Shown here: positions 34,041 to 49,000 of the stretch, piece by piece | Layout of the letters: every line of letters begins with the position of its first letter | How positions within the stretch are numbered: the first letter of the stretch is position 1 | From: Salminus brasiliensis | Taxonomy: Eukaryota > Chordata > Actinopteri > Characiformes > Bryconidae | DNA length: 64,000 bases | Direction of reading: 5' to 3' | Assembly: GCF_030463535.1 (NCBI RefSeq) | Contig: NC_132883.1 | Coordinates: forward strand, 35,089,241 to 35,153,240 | Translations under genes and position numbers: made by a program | Notes under the pieces: generated by a model | Databases searched by the model: none | Told to the model about the DNA's origin: nothing | The model's input: only the letters and a program-made list of their open reading frames with translations

Positions 34041-37000
34041 ATGGAGAGTTCTGAAGAGACAAGCTGGACGCAGAAGTCTGAGACGTGCATGGAGCCGCAC
34101 TGCTGCTCGGCCTGCGACAGCAAGGAGCCGCTCGTTTCTGAAAAAAAAGCCTTACGAAAGCCTAAAGCCAGGAGCATGTCCACTTCGGCTGTGTCTAGCT
34201 GTGCAGAATTCAGGTAAGATTAGACCACCCGGTCAATTCTAAATCAAGGGTAAATGAAAGTAAGTCGAATGTTCTGCACTCTAGAGTTTGACAGAGATGA
34301 GGAATTTGCTGTTCTTTGTGTCATTTTCATAGGCTTTTATAGCTTTCTGTAAAAAAAAAAACAAAAATGCTGTGCAACAAGTTATTCTACTGGTGTCACT
34401 GATAAATGAGTTGCAAATATTTTTTGTATATGTGTCAGACACTTTACATTTTTGAATATGACCGACGGCTACTGAAACATGTATAACTACCATTAAAAAG
34501 TTTGAAACCAATGTTTCCAGACTAATTGCAGATATGCATATGAAATGATTCTCATATGCTGGCCCTGTGCACCTTCAAAGGTTTCGAATTGTTAGCAAAA
34601 AGCTTTCAGAATTCACTGAGTTGTAAATTACTATTGAACATTACAAAATAACAAAAATGATTAATATTAACATTTATTAACAGTCATGTAATTTTTAACC
34701 CTGTGGGGTCTGAAGATATTTTCTTGATTATTTGTATATCTTAAGTTAATCTGTAAAGGCACTTGCATATAAGAATACTTAAATGTTTTATGTCAGAATT
34801 TTCACTATAATGAGCACCCATGTGAACTTAAAGCCATGTGTGAGGAGATACATACATACATTTAAATAATAAATTGAGAAACATTGAATTTGTCCCACCG
34901 TTGATTGCCACAGTAATCAGTCACCATCGCTGGCATAATACAGAAGCATCCGCTTCTACGACTCTTAGCACAGTTTCAAATATTCCTTCATTCAACGCAC
35001 CTGATCAACTGATTATCTGTCCCAGCGACTCTTTCACTTTTTTCACAGCATTATCTGAAACTTCACATCTGTGGGTTGCTAGAAGGACTGAGAAACACTG
35101 CCTAGAGAAATCAGTGTTAACATTGTCATAGGCGACAGGTGGGCTGAATATACAACAACAGGTTTGACATTAAGCACTAAAAATGATTCATATGAAACAA
35201 TATTATGATAATGTCACATACAGATGATATGTTGTCTATTAATATTGATGCATATTTTAAAAAAGAGGAATCAACACTGTGTATTGAAAGTTTAACTTTC
35301 CTCAATGCACTTCCAGTTTTGCTAAATTTCCTCCCACAAAGCGTTGTGTAAAACATATTGCAAGTTTGTGCAAATTTTTCAACCCCAGATTTGCTCAATA
35401 AACTTTGTTTGCACAGTCTTGCACTGAAATATATCAACCATTAAACAGTGCCCTCCAGAATTATTGGCACCCTTGATAAATATGACCAAAAAAGGCTGTT
35501 ATGTTTATTAAGCTTATTCTTATACTTGCTAAGCTTAATCATTAATTATGATGAATTGTCATCATTAATCATCATTAATTTGTAAAATATGTAATAAAAA
35601 CATTTTATTAACGCTGATCCAGATAAATTTAGATTTTGACCTCTGCCTTTTACCCATCCGTGCACTGAACACAGACATGCACTGTAGTGAGCAAACACAC
35701 ATGGTGGACAGTGAGTGGTGGGCAGCCATCAGTGACGTCGTTCATCAACAGCTTGCTGAGCCCGCGTGTCAAAACCGCAACCCTGTCATCAGCAGATACA
35801 GTCAGGTCCTTAAGTATTTGGACAGTGACACTATTTTTGTTTTGTTATTTTGCTGCTGTACACCACATTAATGAATTTGAAGTTAAGCAATCAGAACATG
35901 GTTGAAGTGCAGACTTGCAGCTTTAAGGGGCTTTACACCACATTTACCATTTAAGAATTATAGCCATTCCTTTGCAGTCAATGACTGTCTAAATGTAGAG
36001 CCCATGAACCATTTTCACATGTGAACCCTGCAAAATGTCCAGTTGTCCAAAAACCCAGTTGTAGTCTCACACATGTAGCTTACACCTGGAGATAATGACC
36101 CACTGTGAATTCTCTGAGAAATGTGCTCTATTCATGCTCGGACATTACCCCCACTTTGTACTAGAAGGCTAACAGGATAAAGTCTGGCACAGTGGACATT
36201 TGCGGTCACACACACGGCTCCTCCAGGTAATGTCTGAAAAACCTCTGCGCTGTATGAAAGAGGTTATGAACACTAACACTAAATTTCTTCTGACATGTTT
36301 TGCTAGGCCTTTACTGCAGCCACCTAGTGGATGCTTGTTTGTGTGCATTCCTTCTTTTTAAAACATACCAGATTTTTGTTTTCCTATTGTAAATTTTCTG
36401 CTGTCTTGCATCAACACCTTATATGAACCACATATTGAGAGTCCTCATGAACAGCTACCAGTTTCAACATACAAGTGGCCAAGAAACTGCTTATCAGTTA
36501 GTTGTTCGATAACTTTTCAACCTGTGAAAATGAAGGGCCTGCTAAAGATTAATTCATGTTTGTTATTGAATTAAAGCTGAAAGTCTACACTTCACTCACA
36601 TCACATGGCCATTGCTTTATTCAGAATCCATTGTGGTGGTGTGCAGAGGCAAAATGATAAATTGTCAGTGCACCAAATACATTTGGAACTGAGTATACAG
36701 TTGAAACCAGAAGTTTACATGCACTATATAAAAATGATACAGATTTTTTTCTCACTATCTGACATGAATTTACATTTAACATTTTAGGTCAATTAGAATT
36801 ACCAAAGTTATTTATATGTGCTAAAAGCCAGAATAATGGGAGAATGCAATTTTTATTACTTTCTTCAAAGTCAAAAGTTTAAAGACATTTCATTAGTATT
36901 TGGTACCATTGCCCTTAAACTGAATGACTTGGGTCAAATGTTTTGGAAATCCTTCCACAAGCTTCTCACAATAGTTGGCAGGAATTTTGGCCCATTCCTC

Positions 37001-40000
37001 CTGACAGAACTGGTGTAACTGAGCTATGTTTGTAGGCCGCCTTGCTCACATATGCGTTTTCGGCTTTGCCTATACATTTTAAATAGGATTGAGATCAGGG
37101 CTTTGTGATGACCACTCCAAAACATTTGACTTTGTTATCCTTGAGCCACTTTGTTGCTTTAACTTCCTGGCCGATGTGTTTGAGATGTTGCTTCAGTATT
37201 TCCACATAATGTTCTTTCCTCATGATGCCATCTATTTTGTTAAGTGAAGCAGCAAAACAACTCCAGCAGCAAAACAACCCTACAACATGATGCTGCCACC
37301 CCCATGTTTCACAGTTGGGATGGTGTTCTCAGGCTTGCAAGCTTTCCTCTTTTTCCTCCAAACATAACAATGGTCATTATGGCCAAACAGTTCAATTTTA
37401 GTTTCGTCAGATTACAGAACATGTCTCCTAAAATTAAGGTCTTTTTTTGCAAACGTTAATCTGGCTGTTTTATGTTTCTTTTGGAGTAATTGCTTCTTCC
37501 TGGCAGAGTGGCCTTTCAGCCCATGTCGATACAGTACTCCTTTCACTGTGGGCAATGACCCACTCTTATCAGCTTCAGCATCTTTACAAGATCTTTTGCT
37601 TTTGTTCTTGGGTTGATTTGGGCACATTTCGGACCAAAGCACATTTATCTCTGAGACACAGAACCCCATCTCCTTCCTGAGCATTATGATGCCTGGACAT
37701 TCCCATCTTGTTTGTACTTGCATAAAATTGTTTGTACAGATAAACGAGGCACCTTCTGGCATCTGGAAATTGCACTCAAGGATGAGCCAGACTTGTGCAC
37801 AGTCCACAATTCTCTTCCTGATTTCTTTCGACTTTCCCATGATGTTACACAAAGAAGCAGTGTGTTTCAGGTGTGCATCCATAGGTGTATCTCTAATTAA
37901 CTCAGATGATGCAGATGAACCAGATCAGAATCTTCCAATGACATGACCTCATTATATGGGCTGTCCCAAATTGTTTAAAGGCATAGTAATCTTAGTGTAT
38001 TTAAACTTTTGAAGAAAGTAATAAAAATTGCCTTAAAAATCTAATTATTCTGGCATTTAGCAAATAAATAATTATGTTAATCATAAATAACCTAAAACAG
38101 GAAAAGTTTCTTCTAGATTCATGTGAGACAGTGAGAAAATTGCAAATGTGTCTTTTTATATAGTGAATGTAAACATCTGGTTTCGACTGTATATGTGCAT
38201 GTATCAGATGTGAACATCAGTTCCTGTGTTAGTATAGTTCTATTCCAAATGTGATTCCTGGGGCCCAATTTTGAATTATAGGGAGTATCTTAGCTTTCCC
38301 AGAAGGGAAGTTTGGGTAGAACACAGTAGCATTGCAAGTTTGGGCAGAACATGGGTAGTGAACAATTCAAACATTCAGTTTAAAGTGAAATGAACCTCCA
38401 GTAAGTGCTGCTGTTGGACATTAAATAAAGGTGTGCCTTGCACTATTTGTTCCTGTATAGGTTTGTTTGTTTTTGTCCTGTGGTTTTATCTACATATTGG
38501 TAGGTTGTATTGTTACTGCTCAGTTGATCTGATTATTAAGCTTTGTTGCCTTTTGAATGCCATTTCGGAGAAAGTGTGTTGGTGTGTAGGGTAGGTTCTG
38601 CATTTGTGTTTATGCTTATGCATATGCCAGTTGGTGTGTTAAAGTATAAAAGATGTGTTCTTAATGTACATAATAATTGGATTTATATATCATGCTCATG
38701 AGGAAATCTGAAGTTAACTAGTTCAGCAAAACTCCAGCAAACTCCAGACATTTCCATTTGTGGTTGGATGACCACAAAGTCGTTTTCTGGCAGACCTTCT
38801 AAGTAGTTTTTGTGGAGGTGTCATCTAATTGTGAACATCATGACCGCATGATTCCTCTAAAATGCTGCAATTGCTGCCTCTAAAACCATCTTGTTCACTG
38901 TGTGTGGGAGCAAAAATACATTTAAGTCTCCTTCCACCTAGCGTGAACACAACTCCACTTCTTTTTAGCTGTGCAGTTATTGTCCCGTGTATGTTTTACA
39001 GTTGTCACCTAATTAAGGAGTCTGTAACCCTTGGTCTCATTTTGTTTGTGTGTTCTCTGATCGTCCCCATGTTGGTAGATAACTAATGGGTAGGTGGCCG
39101 GTTGCCTGTAGGTGAGCTCATTCTTACACCACAGTGACACAGCAAGTCATAGATGACCACTTAAGATAACTTAGGCTTGCTTAAAAGTTGGAATACATGG
39201 AGGGTAAAATATACTAATTCGATTGTTCATAAGAAAAATGGGTTGCTAATTATGGTGCAAATGAAAATAGGCCGGCCGAATGCAAATGCATGTGAAGGAG
39301 ACAAGGGGATGGAGCGGGATAAAGAGAAAATGGGAAAACAAATCTACAAAAGAACTGTCCTGAGTTTGACACAAGCACAATATTCTACATGTAAAAATCA
39401 GTCCAAAACCCAATATTTGGTCAAGCCTCTAGGGACTTGGCTCATGTCTGTGAGGCATTTTGACATATGAACTCTGGAAAATGTCCAGAGAATCCAGTCC
39501 AGACATTTTCCTCAGTTGTCATTTCACACATCATGCTGGAGATTTTCCGTGTCGGACACATTCTCACTACAGGAAATATTCCGCATAGTTTAGGCCAGGG
39601 GCAGCCCCTGTCTAGCGCATGCTGAGAGGCATAGCCCACTGTGAATTTTCTGTAAAATTACCTGCTCTGTTCACACGTGTGCTTACTTAGACATTACCCG
39701 GACTTTGTACTAGGGGTGGATGTCTGAAAGGGGCTGTGGTAGACCTCTAACAATCAAACAAGGAAATAAATGGCTGATTTTTCCTTCCTGGTAAATGAAT
39801 CAAGTCCTTATTAAATGCCCATTGGTGTTAAGTTACTGAAACACAACACCTGTTCATGTAGTATGAAAGCTGCAGAGTGTTACTGTTCCTGTTACAGCTT
39901 TCTGGCCCAAGAAATTAAGGGTCTGCTGAGGGAAAACTTGCTAAGCTAAAGCTTAGAGATCTGCTTTTAATAAGAAAATAACAAACTAAATGAAAAATAA

Positions 40001-43000
40001 ATGCACAGGGCAGTTCCACACAATATTTGAAGGCTTTTCCACGTCTGATCCTTTGTTCTTACCACTGCGCCATTGTGTAAGAAGCACCATAAAAGGACAA
40101 TATTCACACCCTGCAGCCATGAGAAGAGTTCTCAGAAGGAAACAATGTGGTTTAGATGTATGACCTGTGGAACTATTTTACAGTAGATCATAAAAAGTTG
40201 GAAAGTCTGTAAGTCAGATGTTTTGACTGCGTTTGAGCCCGGGCATAAATGGAGACGTTCCAAGGCTGTTTTTTAGGGATGCACCAATCTGACTTTTTAT
40301 GTTACGATACGATGCGTTGCGTGTCGGTCAATACCATTGTTGAATTAATAAACCCTAACGGCATCAGGATTGACTTAAGCATTACTTTATTAAATTTGTA
40401 AAACAACCTATGACCTGAATTATGATATAAAATAGCTGAATTGTTATTTATTTCTCACTAAACTAAATAACTGTGCTGGACCTTTGCACAGTGTTGTCTG
40501 GGCTCAGGACTTTTATTCTGAAATTTGAAGTCTATATATATATATACTGCATATTATGCAAGTACACATCAGATCAGTTTATTTTTATTTCATATAGTTT
40601 CATGAAATCTTCTGACCCTGATCATTATAAGATATTGAACACATTGTATAATAGTCATTGTAAAACAAAGGCAAAACATTTCAGTCCAGAATATATAAAC
40701 AGTGAAGTATATATAATTTTTAGCCAATATTTAATAATTATTTTATGATCATCATAAAGCAGTGTTTAATATTTAATGCAGGTGTTAATATAAAGTATTA
40801 TTAAATGTTTATTGTTGGGAGAGCTCTAAATGAATTGAAAAATCATTAAAAAAATTATTTTAATGTTAAAGAAAAACACTAACTGAAAAGCATTAAGTAC
40901 TTTACATGAGTGCATTTTGTTTCGACCATTGTGCTATTGTTTTGTTTTAATGGGTACTCTTATGCATCTTAAAACTCAATTCATTTGCCTAGTGCCAAAA
41001 AAAATGGTTGTACTGTATTTCACACAGGTAGTAGGGCCAAGGCTGAAACAGGTGGTGGTACATACTGTCAGTCAACACATTGATCTTTCACTTGCTTGAG
41101 CTGTATTGTGTATTTACCATATCACTGGCTATCTCTGAAGTTACACACAAGTTGTTGCTCTAGCTGATTTCCTAGCAGACTGTAATGGCCAAGATTACTG
41201 CTGTACTTTCTCTCAGTTGCATACATGCAGAACAGAGTTTTGACACTGTGGTATGTTTGTTGAGTGTTTTAGGTTATGGCTTATAGTGAGTCTTTATCAG
41301 CTCCTCTGTCTTTTGGAGGAAGCGCTGCTTCCATACAGTAGCGCTGTTTCTATGGCACGGGCAGCAGCATGTTCAGTTCGAAAGAGGATCAGCTGTGCTT
41401 TTTATTAATTTATTTATTAATTTATTAATTAATTTACAATTTCCAGTCACGGATGGCTGTGGCATCACCAGGGATCCAACCTGTGCTCATGTGATGATGA
41501 GGCCAAAGTGTACTTAAATGAATGTGCTAGGTCTGGTATATGGTGTCTTTATATGGTGTTATTTGGTTATAGGAAGTAGGTTTCCAGAATGACTGATGGT
41601 GTAAAAATTTACTATGTATCAGTAGCAAACATTGAGAGAACTGCATATAACCGTATCAACAGATCGGCATGAAACAATAAGCACAGCTTCACGTTTCAAG
41701 TTAGCATTGCATATGATTGAAATTGATGGGTACGGTGTTGCAGTTCGTTGTGCAAGCGCTTGCAAATGACATGCTTTGTTTTATGTCAACAGAGCAACAG
41801 GTGGTTATCTAACTATTTGAATACAAGTGAAAATTACCATTTGGAAATCTGTGAAATCTGCCGCTTTAGTGTGAACTGTGATGGGTTTCTAACATGTCCG
41901 AAAGCATTTAAATTCATATTCTGATGTTCTTAAATCAACCATTGCGTCATAGAGCTTGCTTGGTTGCTTTGATCCTGCTTATATTCAGAAGGGGTTTTCA
42001 TGTGTCACAGGTGTCCTATTGTTGCTTTGAACTAGCATCCAAATGGATAAAGAGGCCGGAAGTGTATTTAATAGTGTATAGCATCTAATGTTTCATAGAC
42101 AAAAACAAGCAAAATTTATTGCAGCGCACACAAAACAGCACTTTGTAATTAGTTCTTTCCAAATTGGAATATGTGATGATTATAAATAATATATCCAATA
42201 CACAATTGCCTTGTGTTTTGTGTTTTCCTTGCTGGTGCCATGCGCATATGATCATCTGCTCATCTGACTGGAACAGGCTGGTGTTTGGTGAATGAGAGGA
42301 TTCTGTAGGATGTGACTCATGCAGAGATTAGTGCCATGGCATCTGGTTTGTGGTGTGTGTAGCCTGTAATGACCCAGGATGAAGCTGATGACGGACTGTG
42401 CTCTAATAACCTGTTATTAAAGGAATTAGGATGTGTTTGTGTAATTGGACACAGTGATGTTCCCTGTCACTGTTCAAAGGAAGAAATTATTTGTGTCAGC
42501 ATAGGAATAAAAATGTATGTGAAAAATCAGATCTTGACACTAATCCAGAATTCCCAGATGCCTTTAAAAATGTAATAAATAAACAAATAAATTATATATA
42601 CATGTGCGCACACACAGTTGTTTTCTAACTTTAAATAAACAAAAAGGTTAATACATAAATTTTAGATTAAAATAAAAAAAATAGATAAGATAAATTTGGA
42701 CATTTGGACATTCCGGCATGTTAAATGTTTAAATAGTGCTCTAAAGATAGCATACGAGGGCTATATTTATATCTTTACTTAATTTCACCTAGAAAATTAA
42801 CAAAACATCTTTTCACATAGGATGCCCAAACGTTTGCATAAAATTTACAAAAAGGTGGAGATTTATTTTCATATAACAGGCCATTGTCCCTGGGCACTGC
42901 AACTAGTCGCTCATAAGGGAGTAGCCTAAGTCTCAGACCATTGAGTTAAGGTGTTTGTAATGTAAAGAGAGTAGCGAGACTGCTTGTGAAGTATGAAACA

Positions 43001-46000
43001 CTGCAAATAAACCTGAATCTACTTTGTACGTTGAAAATTTTACCAATGTCGTAAGCTGCATGTTTCCAGAATCCTGAAACATTCCCAAACTTCCATAGAG
43101 GTAAGGTAGGAATTACAGGCAATTCTATTGAGTATCACTAGTGTTCTATGCAATCTGTAGCCGTGCTTTTCAAACCAGTCCCCAAGGACTCTCAGATGGT
43201 CCACATTTTTGGTCGATCTGTATGAATTGTTTGTTTTAGCTGCTGGAAATACACTCTTCTCTGCAATCTTGCTATCCAGTGTATTATCTATTCTGCCTGA
43301 AATGTCACCTTGCAAGAAATCTTTTTGGAACCATACAGTTAACCTTTTCTCTTCCTTCTTTTTTTTTTCTTTTAGGCGGACCCAGTCACTGCATGGACCA
43401 AGCCCAGTGACTACTTTTGGGCCAAAAGCTTGCATGCTGAAGAACCCTAAAGCAGTGATGTAAGTCAGACTGACATGGTTCAAGCTTTGTTTTGTTTTTC
43501 CATTTGTTTTTCAAGTTAGACCTCTACATATTTGTGTTGTACTACTTATAGTTAGATTATGATTAAGCAAGCAACGTTTATCTAAGATTAAGCTTCAATC
43601 ATTGCTTTCATTATTTCATTATTTTCAATATGGCTTCCCATATGGCAGACCTCTTATTGATGAACTGCTGTACAGTGATTTTGCCATGAAGATAATGTGA
43701 ATAAAAATAATTTATGATAGTTGTGCAGCTTCTGTGCAGTTTTCTGCTGTCGCCCATAACAGTGGAAATTTTATTGCAACATAAAACTAGTTGGTTTAGA
43801 ATTGTGGTATTTTAGAAGAAAAAAAAAAAAGTAAAAAAATGAATATCCTCTTTTTAATGCTGTTTTAGTCAGCATTAGTTTAGTTTCAGGGGTTACTGGA
43901 GCCAGTGATTCATTGTTTATCCTAACTATAAAGTCATAGGTGAATGCTGAAAGGTTGTTAATGAGTCTTACCCTCCTCTTCTTCTGGGAAATCCCACAAA
44001 GAAAGAAGAGGAAGCAGACATTTTCCTGAAAACCAGGGGATGACCTATTACTCAATATTGAAAATTCGCAAGAGACCGGTCACTGTTTCCTATGTTTCTG
44101 ATACTTAAACAAACTGTTTTACTTAAAAATGTAATGCTAATTGAAATCTAACCTAACCCCAAAACTAAATATTTACAATGCTTGCCCACTGTAGTTGTTA
44201 TTGAAGGCATCGCCAAGACTGCTCTCATGATTTTAACAAGGTCTAAGAATAGAGTCATGGGATGTTCAAGGATTTCGAGTCAATGCTAAGTTATAAAAGG
44301 ACCTTGTGAAATCTTTGCTTTGCTCAACTGCTATAAGAACTGTTCTGGGTGCTATGCTCATGTAACTGTAAGATAAGCTTCAGTGGTCCTCTTTGGGCTA
44401 TACTAATAGATGGATTAGCATTTAGTGGCCGGCTCTTTAGCTGCTGAGAGACAGTGTGTTGGCAGGACATACTGTAGTGCAAAAAAATCTCTTCATTATG
44501 CAACATGGTTTGGTTGATCTTATCATCATGGCCTACATTGTGTTTGCGGGTTGCCGGCTAAGAAATTGTTATGCAAGTCAGCATGACTTTGAATTGTAGA
44601 ATCTCTTCTCAGAGTGGTTGGTCATTATAGGCTGGTTTGATTGGATTTTATTTCAACATAGATTGATTGAGCCTTTGCTTGACTTTATCAGACAGCATAG
44701 CCTATGACCTGTTCTTTTTTAGGGAGTGATTGTTGTCATAGTTTGATTATGTTTAAAGTATGGGTGTTTACTGAACACATGATCATGTGTTCTTTTGGAA
44801 TTCCCTCCCTTTTATTGACTGTGATGAATGCAATAGGCGTTGTCAAATGCAAGGTGAATTTTGATTGATTTCCTTTACCGGGTGGCTTTGTTGACGTCAT
44901 TGATGGACGTGCAGTACTCATATAGAGAGTCTGACTTAAATAGGTGTTCCTTCACAATATGCTCAGTGTTCTCCAAAGGTCTAAAATAAACTATTTTTCA
45001 GATGTAAAGTTCATGGGCTTGGCTAAAGTGAAGATTTATGTCATGGAAATGAGAACAGGCCAATGAGAAAAGCCGTGCCCTTATTTAAATTACTTTTCAT
45101 TTAAATTGTTATGGTAGGTAAAGTAAAGTATTTGGATATTGTTGAATTTGGTTTTCTGGGAGGTCATCTTAATTAATGAGTTAATATTTAATATGTGACC
45201 AGCTTTTGCCTGATTTAACAGACTGGAGAAATAATTATTTTACATTTTTCTGCATGAATAAAAAAGTATTGTAGTGGATTATTAGGTGGAATGTGGAGTT
45301 GTCATAAGCTTTGTGGACATTTAAAGATAATGTGCATGTATAGTCAAGGTTCCTCTGATTCTTTTATTATCTTTAATCTAATATAGTCTTGAAAATATAA
45401 AAAATTGAAAATATAGTTATAAATATAGTCATAAATATAAAAAAAATATTATTTTTTACTATTTGGAGATATGATATTCTGGAAACATTCCTTTGAGATT
45501 GTGGTTTATGTTGAGTTGATTGCTGGAAATTTTAAGGAATTTTTACTTTCATGCTGCAAATCTTCCATTCTTCCATCTTCCATTGTTTTCTGGATTCAGG
45601 TGTGGTAACCAGATCCACTGATGAACTTTGAACTCATTGTCATGTTTAAGAAACCAGTTGGAGATGACTTTTGCTTTGTGACATGCTGCATTATTAGTAG
45701 CCATTATAAGAGATTTAAAATTGTGGTCATGACGGAACATGGTCAACAACAATACTCAAATGGCGTTTTTCCATTTAAGTATCTATACTGCTTGACTCAA
45801 CTCTACTCTGCTTTTTTTGCTGTTCCATTAGGCAAATTTGGTACCTGGAACCGAGTGTTAAGCACGGCAGTGCTAAAAAAAAATTTTGTAACTACAAGGC
45901 TATCAAGGACCACAATGGCCATTACACCACCTCTACTAGCCTGAACTGTTGACAAGGAAGGTTGGGTCTATGGATTCATGCTGTTTGTTCCAAATTCTGA

Positions 46001-49000
46001 CTCTACCATCTGTGTGCCTTGGCTGAAATAGAGATTTATCAAACCGGGCTACAGTTTTCCAGTCTTCAGCTGTCCAGCTTTCTGTTCTTAGCTGACAGAT
46101 ATGGAACCTGGTGTGGCCTTCTGTTGTTGTAGCCCAGTCGCCTCAGGGTTTGATGTGTTCTGCATCCTGAGGTGCTTTTTTAGCTCACTACGCTTGATCA
46201 GAGTGGTTATCTGAGTTACCGCAGTCTTGCTGTAACTCAAACCAGTCTGACTTAGACCAGCTTAAACCAGTCTGGCCATTCTTGGTTGACCATAACAAGG
46301 TGGTTCCATGCACTGAACCGTTGCCGCTCACTGGCTGTTTGTCCTTTATTAGACCATTTGAGTAAACTCAAGAGACTGTTGTGCTTTGATTTTCAACTAA
46401 TATGGGTATTAGATATGCCTTTTTGAAAACTGGCTGGAGGAAAAGTCTTTATAAGAAGTGTTACACATCAAATTTGCAATAAAGTTTGACATTTGGACAT
46501 TTACGAAGTAGACTTGCAGAAGTGGTGCAAAGCACAATGGATGTACACTTAAACCAACAAAGTCCTACAATGAAAGGCATGTACCATAGATAAGTACATT
46601 TACCTGTTCAGATAAGACATTTTTCCTCTTCTTGTATGACCTGTTTTGCTAGTGTTTGGTGTGAGAGCACCTTCAGAGTTTCAGAACCTTCTCCTGACCT
46701 CTTATGTGGGCAGTAACTCGCTAAAACCTGTCTACAGGTCTTCTCCAGTCTACTTCACTGCAGTGGTTTCCATATTATTCACTATCCAACCTTAGATATT
46801 GAACTCCCTGCTGTGTCAGTCCTCATACACACATGTCCATATAGCCATGATGCATATGTAAGACAATTTAGCAATTCCTCTAAAATGTACAGTACAATAA
46901 AATTTGTCACCCACCAGGTCCTAATATTGAATAATGGTAAATACATATTGTTGGAATGGTTCTCTATTCCTGAACTGTAGGTGTGGTTTGGATTGCTGTC
47001 AGAACCCAGGGCTAAGGAATAGGAATAAACTTTTAGTACAAATAAGTATTAATATAAGTATAATTAATAACAGGATGATGGTCTGTAGTCGGTTTCATGA
47101 TGCATGAATCGGACAGCTGGTAAATGAACACTGAATAAGAAATTATAACATCAGCATAATATTTGACTACTCCTCAACATGAAAAGTGATGCAAACATAA
47201 ACGAACTGCCGGCTAAGTGCTGATCACTGCCACCACATCTGGGAAAGTGATACTAACAGGTGCACATATGCTTTAACGCCAGTTAATAAGGAATACTCAC
47301 ATCATTCAAGCACATAATAAAGTACTGGATTGATTCTACTCATTCGTTTCTTCTGAACATTACACACTTTAGGGACTGGAGTAAAAGGCCTTCTTCTTCA
47401 TTTACGGCATTTAGCAGAGGCTTTTATCCAGAGCGACTTACAAAAGTGCATTGCTATTTACCCAAGAATAACCTCAGCTTGTTTGAATAGGCAAAAAATT
47501 CAAAGATACCTTTAAGTTTAGACACTACTAAACAGAAGTCACTAAGGTGACCACTCTGCTATTCTCCATCCCTACTTTTTATACAAATAACAATAAAAAA
47601 AAAATAAGAGCAAAACGAACTATGTGAGCATAGGTTTGCCACATTGGATGCTAGAGCTGGGCAATGAAGCACTATTCCCTTAAAAACACTCTGTCAAATG
47701 TGTAGTAACTTGATACCGCCATGTCCAGTCTGTGACATGGAAGACAAAGACACCCATATTTACCATTTGTGTTGGACACAGATGGAATTTGGCCTCCGCC
47801 TTTAACCCATCCACGCAGTAACCACATACATACGTACTAGTACAAGTCTTTTCAGAAACTGCCAAGGTAATGGAATGAAATGAAATACCATAGTTTAGGA
47901 ACCTCTGTCCTACAAGGAGTGGCATTTTATTATCATGAATAATTACATAGTTATTGAATTCAGTTGTAAAAATTCTGTGAACAATAACGACTAGTGTAAC
48001 TGCATAAGCTGCATAGTAACAAGTAGCTGTTGTGTAACGTTGTGACGTCATCTCCCTAAGGCTGCTACAATTATTACATCACAGTTTTCCAGCTAACCCC
48101 TAGGTTTTACCCCCCACAGTTGTTAATTTCACAGTCATCCCAATTATTAATTGACGTCACAGTAAGCAGAATGTGCTCAGTTGTAATGAGAGAAAATATA
48201 ATTGGTAAATTTTTTATTTTTCAGGATGGTAAACGAGTTGCCAATGTTTCCTTATCGTGACTGCAGCTTTATTTTCATCTTTTTTTTTTTCTCTCTTAAA
48301 TTGTTCATTTGTTTTAAGCAAAATTAAAGCTTTTTTCCCCCTCATCCTTTAACCTTTTAAGCCCTATATAAACGATTCAGTTATTAATACTAAAGCAAAA
48401 ACTATTCTGAAGGTATTAAACTTACCAGGTTTTGTGGAATCCCACACGGTTCTGTTTTAGGGCCTATGAAACTGATATTTAATGAAGGGGACTTGCATAT
48501 AGGGTTTATAGGGCTAAATGTATCGTTACTATTTTGCTTATTCCAAGTATTTTGTAAATTTTAGAACAGCACTGTATCATAAAATTATGAAAAAGTATTC
48601 TGATTGTACCTTTCCCCCAACATATTTATATGTTATGTTACATGGAACTCAATGTGGTATTCTTGCTAGTGTCTGAGGGTGTGATGTGTGACTTTTGCCG
48701 AAACTGTGCCCCCATCCCCCCCTTTATTGTAATAATTGAATGAGTGGGAAGGTGAAGTGTGAAACACTTGGGTGGAATGGGTAATGTTTACCCTGGTTGA
48801 CGGTCAATATTGATATGATAATTACTTTTTATTGAGTTTACTGTCCTTGGTCCTTGTCCTTATTATTGTCATTTTCTATTTTTTCCCCCAAAAACCGTTT
48901 ACTTGTTGAGGTGAGGACGAGGGCAACATCTGATTAAACCAGATTAAACCTAAACCAAGCTTTTGTTTGTATTTAGCCGCAGCCTGTCACTTCTGTACTC

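Noticed and set aside
37412..37882. 156-residue minus-strand open frame in the second nadk intron
   Set aside because: It is part of the decayed Tc1 transposase within intact terminal repeats, not a host gene.
42369..42575. 68-residue plus-strand open frame in a nadk intron
   Set aside because: No splice context, no family resemblance, and ordinary AT-rich intron surroundings.
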